64,000 nt of DNA from Rubinisphaera margarita (GTDB lineage: Bacteria; Planctomycetota; Planctomycetia; Planctomycetales; Planctomycetaceae), in NCBI RefSeq assembly GCF_022267515.1, contig NZ_JAKFGB010000012.1:124001-188000 (forward strand), given 5' to 3'. Below are positions 54,449-61,844 of this stretch, one piece after another. Positions within the stretch are counted from its first letter, which is position 1. Every line of letters starts with the position of its first letter. The notes under the pieces were generated by a model. It saw nothing but the letters and a program-made list of their open reading frames with translations. It had not been told where the DNA came from and searched no databases. The translations under genes were made by a program, and so were the position numbers.

Positions 54449-55885
54449 ATGAACGATTCGCAACGTTCGCCGGCTTCTGACAGCGAAAATTCTATCGTCA
54501 CATCCACAGAACGCCCCTGGACCGAGCAGTTCCGAAAATCGGAAGACTGGTGGGCGATCTATCTTGGCGTCATCATCCTTGGAGCGGCGTGGCTGATAAC
54601 GCAGTCCGGACTCGGACTGGTCAGTGGCGAAGCTGGACTGGTCAGCCCGCTTAAAGGCTGGTTCAGCAAGCCGGGCAGTTGGACAAACAATCCGCTGGAA
54701 TCAATTTCGCTCTCTGCCGGCAAGAACTCCGTGCAGGGGATTGTCACGATCTTCGTGCTCACTCTCTGCCTGTTCGGGCTTGGAGCCCGGGTGATGGGGC
54801 GATCATTCGCGCGGTTCGCGGGGGGCTACTGGTTTGTCTTTCTGCTGGCGATCATCGCGTATGTGGCAACCGGCCAGCTGGTCGTGCAGCAATACAATCT
54901 TGAGTACGCCCTGTGGGCGCTTGGAATCGGTCTTCTGATCAGCAATACCGTCGGAACGCCTGGCTTTGTGAAGCCAGCCCTGATGACGGAGTTCTTTATC
55001 AAAACCGGGCTGGTTCTGCTTGGAGCGGAAGTGCTTGTGAGCAAGCTGATCGCTCTCGGGGTTCCCGGGATCTGCATCGCCTGGGTAGTCACTCCGATTG
55101 TGCTCATTTCGACGTACATCTTCGGTCAGAAGGTGCTTAAGCTCGAATCGAAGTCCCTGAACATGGTGATCTCAGCGGATATGTCCGTTTGCGGAGTCTC
55201 GGCGGCAATTGCGACGGCGGCGGCCTGTCGAGCGAAGAAGGAAGAACTCTCTTTCGCCATCGGTCTCTCGCTCTCGTTTACGGTGATCATGATGATCGTG
55301 CTGCCGGCTCTGATTAAGGCCCTCGGCCTGAGTCCGATTGTCGGCGGAGCCTGGATTGGTGGAACGATCGATTCCACCGGTGCGGTTGCAGTTGCCGGAA
55401 CGATGCTCGGCGATGCGGCCCGTGATGTCGCCGTGACGATCAAGATGATCCAGAACATTCTCATCGGCGTGACCGCCTTCGGCGTCGCCGTTTACTGGGT
55501 CAGCTGTGTGGAGAAGGATACCACGTCGACCAGGCCGCAGGTCTCCGAGATCTGGCATCGTTTCCCCAAGTTCGTCCTGGGGTTCATGGCGGCTTCGCTG
55601 ATTTTTTCCTGGATCTACGGAATGGGTGAGAGTCAGCAGGCTGTCGTGGATGCGATGAAGGGCGATTGCACGAAAGTCCTGCGAGGCTGGTTCTTCTGTC
55701 TGGCGTTCGTGAGCATCGGGCTCGAGTCGAACTTCCGGGATCTGGCCAAGTTCCTGACCGGCAGCAAGCCCCTCGTGCTCTACGTGGTGGGCCAGTCGTT
55801 TAACCTGCTGCTGACATTATTCATGTCCTGGCTCATGTTCGAGGTCGTCTTCACCGATGCCGCCCAGCAATTGCTCCAGCAATAA
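54449..55885 (+). CDS. YeiH/UPF0324-family putative sulfate exporter
   Basis: 478 residues, about 10-11 membrane helices. Conserved segments IGLLISNTVGTPGF, TGLVLLGAEVLVSKL and GGTIDSTGAVAVAGTMLGD match the family (PF03601). Family members are annotated as putative sulfate or taurine-related exporters, but the substrate is not proved. With two sulfatases nearby, sulfate or sulfonate export is plausible. A small gene overlaps its 3' end. Confidence 0.87.
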   Translation: MNDSQRSPASDSENSIVTSTERPWTEQFRKSEDWWAIYLGVIILGAAWLITQSGLGLVSGEAGLVSPLKGWFSKPGSWTNNPLESISLSAGKNSVQGIVTIFVLTLCLFGLGARVMGRSFARFAGGYWFVFLLAIIAYVATGQLVVQQYNLEYALWALGIGLLISNTVGTPGFVKPALMTEFFIKTGLVLLGAEVLVSKLIALGVPGICIAWVVTPIVLISTYIFGQKVLKLESKSLNMVISADMSVCGVSAAIATAAACRAKKEELSFAIGLSLSFTVIMMIVLPALIKALGLSPIVGGAWIGGTIDSTGAVAVAGTMLGDAARDVAVTIKMIQNILIGVTAFGVAVYWVSCVEKDTTSTRPQVSEIWHRFPKFVLGFMAASLIFSWIYGMGESQQAVVDAMKGDCTKVLRGWFFCLAFVSIGLESNFRDLAKFLTGSKPLVLYVVGQSFNLLLTLFMSWLMFEVVFTDAAQQLLQQ

Positions 55886-56138
55886 TCCGCCGCAGCAGAA
55901 AGCGAACCGCGGTGGCTTCTTCCTGGCCGCTGTGTTCGCTTTGTTGACGGCGATCTGGCTGCTCTGGTTGCCGCGACTGGCGAAGGATCCGGGACTGCAG
56001 ACACGGATGCGACAACGGGAAGAGCAGGGTATCGACGCTGCGGCGATGTTCTATTCCGATCTTCCGGCCGTCGATCAAGCTCAGGATCGGCTCCAGAAAC
56101 TCGAAACGGAAGACCCCGACCTGTTCTGGTCTCCGTGA
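55857..56138 (+). CDS. Small single-pass membrane protein overlapping yeiH-like gene
   Basis: 93 residues; overlaps the 3' end of the exporter gene by 29 bases in another frame. One membrane helix, GFFLAAVFALLTAIWLLWL, is followed by an amphipathic tail (MRQREEQGIDAAAMFY and onward). Function unknown. Overlap implies cotranslation with the exporter, so it may be an accessory subunit. Confidence 0.65.
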   Translation: MPPSNCSSNNPPQQKANRGGFFLAAVFALLTAIWLLWLPRLAKDPGLQTRMRQREEQGIDAAAMFYSDLPAVDQAQDRLQKLETEDPDLFWSP

Positions 56139-56196
56139 GCCGATCATCAGTCAGAGTGGGCAGCCGAAGTCCGGCTGGTCAGCCTTGTCTGATTCG

Positions 56197-57783
56197 TCAA
56201 TCCAGCGGTTCCGCTTCGAAGTCACTCGGGTTGACCCAGCCGGCTTTCAGTTTCTCGCCGCCCATGTAGCGTTCATAGAAATTCTGCTCGCCCGGATTGG
56301 CGTAGGGATAGTCGTCGAACACGTCGCCGTTTCCATTGACGCGAGGATCGCCCTGCTTCTTGAGTTGAGCGATCATCTCTTTTTGCAGCTCCGATTTCTG
56401 CTCTTCATAGTCTGCGTTGTTGGCCAGATTGACCATGCAGGCGGGATCCGTTTTGATGTTGAACAGCTCCTCGGCGGGGCGTTTCCCGAAGGAGAGTTCC
56501 CAATAGTGCTTGAGGTCGGGCTGGGTGCGGAGACTGAGAATCTCCGTCTTGGTCGGGCTTCCGTCGGTGTTGAGATAACCGGTTTCCGGGTTTCCGGCCG
56601 GCCAGCGATCCGGCTTGAAGTTCTTGAGATACAGGAAGTCGCCTTTGACAATACCTCGAATCGGATAGCCCTGATCTTCGGGGCGGCCGATGTCGTGCCG
56701 CTCCTTGCCAATGAGCACTGAATCGCGAGCCGGGATGACCTGGCCCGACTTCTTCGATTCGAAAACTGGCACCAGCGATTCGCCGGTCACAGGCTGCATG
56801 TCCGTTTCTTCGCGGTCTACTCCAGCGACCTCCAGAAACGTTGGGGCAAAATCAATGAAGCTCACGAAATCTTCGATCGTCCGTCCCGGGTTCCGGATTC
56901 CAGCCGGCCACATGATCGCCAGTGGCAGATGATTGGAGAGTTCATATCCCTGCCCCTTGATTCTGGGGAAGGGCATTCCGTTATCAGCCGTAACAACGAC
57001 GATTGTGTTTTCCAGCAGACCCTGTCGGTCCAACTCGTCCAGCATCGCTGCCAGATGGCGATCGAAGTGCTCAATTTCAAAGGCGTAGTCGAGCATATCC
57101 GTCCGGGTGACGGTGCTGTCGGGCCAGAAGTCGGGGACCTCGTCAATCTGGTCCAGCGACTTTCCGCCGTACTTGATGCCCGCGCCATATTCGTAGCCGC
57201 GATGAGGTTCGGTGGAACCGTACCAGAAGCAGAACGGAGTTTTATCGGGCCGGTCGTTCAGGAACGCGGCGAAGTTCCCGGCGTAGTCGTTGTTCGAAAT
57301 CTGTTGGGCGGGCGGCTGCTTCTTCAGTCGATCGTAGCCTATGCCGGTCATGTTCCGGGAGCGGCCCTTCTCATCTTTGGCGATTCCGGGAGCCCAACCT
57401 TTTCCAGTTTTGCCGACGTGATAGCCGTGCCGCTCCAGGGCCTCCGCATAGGTGCCGAACTTCGGCGGAAAGAAGCACCAGTGATTGCAGGCCTCTTCGA
57501 GCTGCCACGAGTTCCGGCCCGTCAGAATGCAGGCCCGCGAAGGAGCACATTTCGCGTTCGGCGTGTAGCAACGATTAAACAGCAGCCCTTCTCGGGCGAC
57601 TCGATCAAACCCGGGCGTTTCGACCCAGTCGGTTCCGTAAGCTCCCATGTGAGGATAGGAGGCATCATCGGCGATACAGAACAGAATGTTCGGTCGGTCC
57701 GTTTTCTGGTCCTCTGCGAAGAGAGTCAGCGGCGGAATGACCAACAGCAGGAAAACAAGAGGACGAAGGGCGGCAGTGCGCAT
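56197..57783 (-). CDS. Secreted sulfatase
   Basis: 528 residues with a Sec signal (residues about 1-23, ending LTLFA) and a type I sulfatase fold: ILFCIADDASYPHMGAYG carries metal Asp, and CAPSRACILTGR has Cys79 as formylglycine precursor. C-terminal YERYMGGEKLKAGWVNP is family-like. Probably desulfates polysaccharides. Requires a formylglycine-generating enzyme encoded elsewhere. Confidence 0.9.
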   Translation of the reverse strand: MRTAALRPLVFLLLVIPPLTLFAEDQKTDRPNILFCIADDASYPHMGAYGTDWVETPGFDRVAREGLLFNRCYTPNAKCAPSRACILTGRNSWQLEEACNHWCFFPPKFGTYAEALERHGYHVGKTGKGWAPGIAKDEKGRSRNMTGIGYDRLKKQPPAQQISNNDYAGNFAAFLNDRPDKTPFCFWYGSTEPHRGYEYGAGIKYGGKSLDQIDEVPDFWPDSTVTRTDMLDYAFEIEHFDRHLAAMLDELDRQGLLENTIVVVTADNGMPFPRIKGQGYELSNHLPLAIMWPAGIRNPGRTIEDFVSFIDFAPTFLEVAGVDREETDMQPVTGESLVPVFESKKSGQVIPARDSVLIGKERHDIGRPEDQGYPIRGIVKGDFLYLKNFKPDRWPAGNPETGYLNTDGSPTKTEILSLRTQPDLKHYWELSFGKRPAEELFNIKTDPACMVNLANNADYEEQKSELQKEMIAQLKKQGDPRVNGNGDVFDDYPYANPGEQNFYERYMGGEKLKAGWVNPSDFEAEPLD

Positions 57784-57828
57784 CAGGTAAGTCCTTGAAT
57801 GTATCGCGGAAAGACGCTTCGGTCGGGA

Positions 57829-58230
57829 CTAGGGAGCGGTCTCGGGGGTCGTCGTTCCAAAGTAGAACAGGCAGAGACACAACAGCGTAATGTGAATGAT
57901 GATGGCTCCCACAAACATTCGTCGATAGGCCGGCTTGAACGTCTTGTGGCGAAACAGCTGTTGCCCGAAGTTCGCGCCGGGCCAGCCGCCGATGAGTTCG
58001 AGCAGATGCAGCCAGATTTCCGGGATCCGGCGGCGGAACCCGCGTGCCTGCAGTTTGTCCAACCCCTGAGCGAGAAAGGCGAGTCCGCTGGCGATCAACA
58101 CAGTGCCCGCATACGCGCCCGCTTCCCAGTAGGGAATCCAGTCCGTCCAGTAGGCGGCGTAGATTCCGACGATGGCGGTAAGCCAGAAGATGCAGAGACG
58201 ATTGATCCAGATGGTCATACTCTTACTCAT
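57829..58230 (-). CDS. DUF1294 membrane protein
   Basis: About 133 residues from ATG 58230, with two to four hydrophobic segments. KLQARGFRRRIPEIWLHLLE followed by GGWPGANFGQQLFRHKTFK is the signature of DUF1294 (PF06961), which some proteins carry after a cold-shock domain; that domain is absent here. The start lies within the 3' end of ribD by a few bases, so they are probably cotranscribed. Function unknown. Confidence 0.83.
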   Translation of the reverse strand: MSKSMTIWINRLCIFWLTAIVGIYAAYWTDWIPYWEAGAYAGTVLIASGLAFLAQGLDKLQARGFRRRIPEIWLHLLELIGGWPGANFGQQLFRHKTFKPAYRRMFVGAIIIHITLLCLCLFYFGTTTPETAP

Positions 58231-59344
58231 CGTAGCTCTTGTTGCCAATCAGTCCGCCGACAAACAGATCATCACCGAAGCGATCCGTGCGGAGTTGTTC
58301 GAGTTGAATCGCATCAGGCATTTCAGCGATCCCGGATCCGCCGATCGAAGGCAGGGCGTTGCGGCCGCCCACCAGTTTGGGAGCGATGAAGACGTGTACT
58401 TCGTCGATGGCATTCCGATCGAGCATCGAGCCGAGCAGGCCGGCTCCTCCTTCGACAAGGAGATTGGTCAACTCGCGCTCTCCGAGATGTTCGAGCACCG
58501 GCACTACGTCGGGCCGCCCTTCATCATCGAGCGGACACCGAAAAATCTCTGCTCCGGCCTTTTCCAGCCGAGCGGTGTTATCAACGGAAGCGTTCTCTCC
58601 GCAGACAATCAACACCGGGTGTTCTTCGGCTGCTTGAAACAGTTTGCTGTCGGGGCGGAGAGTCGCGCGAGTGTCGAAGATAATCCGCATCGCGTTTCGC
58701 GGTCCAGCCGGACGGGCGGTGAGTCGAGGGTTATCGGCTTCTGCGGTACCCTTGCCGATGACAACGGCGTCGACAATGCCGCGCAGCTGATGGACGTACT
58801 CCCGCGACTGCTCGTTGGAAATCCATTGGGACGAACCCGTCCGTGTCGCGATGCGACCGTCGAGAGTCATCGCCCATTTGGCATGGATGTATGGCAGACC
58901 GGTCCTTTTCAGTTTGCGGAACGGGCGAATCAGCAGCTTGCACTCGTCGGCCAGCAGCCCGGTCTCAACGCTGATTCCGGCGGAACGCAGGACGTTCACG
59001 CCCGAGATCGTTCCGTGACGGGCCGGATCGCGTGAACCGATCATCACATTCCGGATTCCCGCCTGGACAATCGCTTCCGCGCAAGGAGGCGTTTTCCCGT
59101 GATGAGCACACGGCTCCAACGTCACATAGATCGTGGAGCCTGGTGGAATCTCATTGGTGGCGGAGATCGCCATCGCTTCGGCGTGCGGTCCTCCGAAACG
59201 AGCGTGATACCCCTCTGAAACACGCCGCAGCTCGCGATCGACGATCACGGCCCCGACCATGGGATTCGGTTCGACGGATCCCCGTCCCCGTTCAGCCAGT
59301 GCCAAGGCATACTTCATCACCTCGGCCGGGGTGGTAAATCTCAT
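58223..59344 (-). CDS. ribD: Riboflavin biosynthesis deaminase/reductase
   Basis: 373 residues; bifunctional. N-terminal deaminase zinc site GGPHAEAMAI and PCAHHGKTPPC; C-terminal reductase begins near YIHAKWAMTLDGRIAT. Removes the amino group from the pyrimidine ring and reduces the ribose side chain in FMN/FAD synthesis. Start ATG 59344 has AGG-rich sequence upstream; the longer frame to 59476 is not family-like. The gene upstream ends 5 bases before, so it is cotranscribed with a SEC-C protein. Confidence 0.94.
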   Translation of the reverse strand: MRFTTPAEVMKYALALAERGRGSVEPNPMVGAVIVDRELRRVSEGYHARFGGPHAEAMAISATNEIPPGSTIYVTLEPCAHHGKTPPCAEAIVQAGIRNVMIGSRDPARHGTISGVNVLRSAGISVETGLLADECKLLIRPFRKLKRTGLPYIHAKWAMTLDGRIATRTGSSQWISNEQSREYVHQLRGIVDAVVIGKGTAEADNPRLTARPAGPRNAMRIIFDTRATLRPDSKLFQAAEEHPVLIVCGENASVDNTARLEKAGAEIFRCPLDDEGRPDVVPVLEHLGERELTNLLVEGGAGLLGSMLDRNAIDEVHVFIAPKLVGGRNALPSIGGSGIAEMPDAIQLEQLRTDRFGDDLFVGGLIGNKSYDE

Positions 59345-59349
59345 GAGAC

Positions 59350-61482
59350 CTAATCCTGTCCCGGCAGCCAGAGTTTTCCACCACCGGTCGGCTGGGCACT
59401 CTCTGGTGACCAGGGATCTTTGGAAATTGACTGCGAAACCGAACCCGCCACCACAATTCCTCCCGTGGTATTCCACGGTGGCTCAATGTCATGCTCGTTC
59501 AGGTAAGCGATAATGGCTTCTTCGAGTTCCGGCAGCTTGCGAAGATACTTCTGATGCATGTCTTTCAGGAACGGCTGCAGGCTTTCGTCCTTCGGATCGA
59601 TCACCAGGAACTGCAGCTGACGCATTTCCCATTGCAGCGAGTCTTCGAACTTCTGCCCGGAACGCTGCGACCATTGTTTGGCCTGTTCGATGCGGGCCAG
59701 AGCTTCATCGCGGTCGTATTTGTCGCGAGCCAGGTCGATATACGCGTGCCAGATTTGCGGCATCCGTTGCAGGTCGACGACGTTCTCCCGCTGCAGGACG
59801 TCAGCGAGGACCTTCTCCATGAAGCCAGCGTGCTGAATCAGCTGGGAACGATTTAGCAGCATAACCGCCTGACTGTCCGTCAGCGTTTCGACAGGAATGC
59901 GGAGCATCTGCAGAACTTCGCACGAGCTCAACTCCTGATCGTCACGGATGGCGTACGACTCGATCTCCGGGAGTCCGAACTTCTGCCGCATCTTCGGCAG
60001 ATCGATCTGATAGTTGTATCGGTCGGCGAACGCGTCGAGCACATTCACAGCGGCCGCGAGGCGAACCGTGAAATTCGAATCCCCGTTGACTTGAGCAGGC
60101 GTCTTGCCTTCCAGAGCCTGGAGCGGACGGCTGGGCCACTTCTCTTCAAGAATCGATTCCCAGTTCTGCTTGCCAATCTGGGCACGCGTTCGGGCGGGCG
60201 TTTCCGGCGGGAAATAGTACTGTCGATACAGTCCGCGGTAATCGGCCCACTGCGAGTAGGTGACGCTGTCGAACTGTTCGCCGCGATACTTCTCGATCGG
60301 TTTGCCGAGAACGTTATCGAGCAGTGAGAGGACTTCATCAGCCGATTCGCTTTCGACAGCCAGATGACAGAGCGGCTGTTCCTGGCCGAGTTCGTCGCGG
60401 TCGGTGCAAACGAGGAAACCAATCACGACTGGCATGCTGTCGAGGCTTGGCGTTTCGTTCGCCGCGATTGCAGAAGGTTCCCGATCGAGGACGCTGTAGG
60501 TGACGGCTTCCGTATCCGGGTCGTCGCCGCGGTTGTCTCGGACCAGTCGAGGGATCTCATCGAGGCTGGACAACAGCTTGGACAATGATTCGACTTCGAA
60601 ATGCCGGAGAATCTCTTCGGTCTGCGATGCTTCCAGATCGAACAGCTGGGCCAGTGTTTCGCAGGAGATCGCGAATTCCTTGTCCCTGGCCAGGTCAGCC
60701 GCTTTGTGAAGAGCTTCCGCAGCCACGGCCTGTTCACCGTCCCAGGCATGCAGCAGGCCGATGTCGTACCAGAGCTCGGCGTTATCAGGGTGAGATTCGA
60801 GCAGTTGGCGGGCGACCGCAGCCGATTCGTGCCAGCAGCCCAGGGCATTCAAGCCGATCGATTTCCGGAAGAGCTTGTCCTCCTCTGCGCTGAGGTTGAG
60901 CGGACGCAGATTGTGGACGCCACGTAGCGGATAAGGAACGCTCTGCTCCCCATCAAAATCGAGCAGCCGCATGAAGACCTGTTGTCGGTCTTCGTCCCGC
61001 ACGAACCGCATGGCGAACGCCAGGTGCTGCCGGGCAGCGACGAACTTGTCGTCTTCATAGAGAGCCGAAGAGATGCCGGCGGCCAGACTGCCGATCATCT
61101 CGGGATGATATTTCACACCCTTGGTGAATGCACGATGAATGGTCGGTCGGGCGTCTTCATAGCCGTCGACATCGAGGGCAGCCGTCGCATCGAGAATACG
61201 GGCCAGCGGGTGATCAGGAGATTCCTGCAGCAGTTCGCGCAGGACGTGACGGGCAGCATCCGGATTTTCGAGAAACAGATGGACGCCGGCCAGCGATGTG
61301 GCCACCCAGGCCCGGGCGGGCTGAGCCGCGTGCAGCTTCTCAAGAATCTTCAGAGCGGCACGAGACTGTCCACTCTCGTGAAGCTGCAGCGCTTTCATCA
61401 TATCGCTGGCGATGTCGGCACAGCAGAACTTCAGTTTCTTACCGCTCTCGCACGGACAGAGTGAATAGGGATCGAGAGACAT
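59350..61482 (-). CDS. SEC-C motif TPR-repeat protein
   Basis: 710 residues. N-terminal SEC-C zinc motif CPCESGKKLKFCC. About 30-330 contains TPR-like helical repeats such as AWVATSLAGVHLFLENPDAA and NAELWYDIGLLHAWDGEQAV. The rest is alpha-helical without a recognised fold. SEC-C zinc motifs also occur at the end of SecA, so a role in protein targeting or translation control is possible but unproven. Start ATG 61482; the upstream frame to 61731 is not supported. Confidence 0.8.
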   Translation of the reverse strand: MSLDPYSLCPCESGKKLKFCCADIASDMMKALQLHESGQSRAALKILEKLHAAQPARAWVATSLAGVHLFLENPDAARHVLRELLQESPDHPLARILDATAALDVDGYEDARPTIHRAFTKGVKYHPEMIGSLAAGISSALYEDDKFVAARQHLAFAMRFVRDEDRQQVFMRLLDFDGEQSVPYPLRGVHNLRPLNLSAEEDKLFRKSIGLNALGCWHESAAVARQLLESHPDNAELWYDIGLLHAWDGEQAVAAEALHKAADLARDKEFAISCETLAQLFDLEASQTEEILRHFEVESLSKLLSSLDEIPRLVRDNRGDDPDTEAVTYSVLDREPSAIAANETPSLDSMPVVIGFLVCTDRDELGQEQPLCHLAVESESADEVLSLLDNVLGKPIEKYRGEQFDSVTYSQWADYRGLYRQYYFPPETPARTRAQIGKQNWESILEEKWPSRPLQALEGKTPAQVNGDSNFTVRLAAAVNVLDAFADRYNYQIDLPKMRQKFGLPEIESYAIRDDQELSSCEVLQMLRIPVETLTDSQAVMLLNRSQLIQHAGFMEKVLADVLQRENVVDLQRMPQIWHAYIDLARDKYDRDEALARIEQAKQWSQRSGQKFEDSLQWEMRQLQFLVIDPKDESLQPFLKDMHQKYLRKLPELEEAIIAYLNEHDIEPPWNTTGGIVVAGSVSQSISKDPWSPESAQPTGGGKLWLPGQD

Positions 61483-61844
61483 ACTTCGGATTTCCTGGTT
61501 GTCAACAAATGCGTGATTGGATCTGAAAGCGAAGGTGTGCCGATCCCGAGAAGATGCCGCAGACCGTTGCGGGAGAAATGGGATTCCGGGCGGCTGCCTG
61601 ACCCTGCTGATATTTTGTGGTGAATCAATAGTTCGATCGTGACGGACGTGCAAGCCAGATCCAGCCGACGAGAGTGTCGATCGCCGGTCAGAAAGCCTGC
61701 CAATCTCGCCGAAGGATAGCAGATTGTTCATCTAAAAACGAGGCCGGAACGATTCCCTCGCGGTGAATCGAAATCGCTTCAGGAACGATTAACGAGGCCG
61801 AAATCGGCTGCTAAGATCAGTCTGGGAGTCCCACCAGAAAAGGA
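61483..61844. other. Divergent intergenic region with duplicated 10-mers
   Basis: About 362 bases between two divergent genes. AACGAGGCCG occurs at 61737-61746 and 61791-61800; GGAACGATT occurs at 61746-61754 and 61782-61790 in reversed order of the pair. This could be a control region or chance. No gene seen. Confidence 0.35.
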
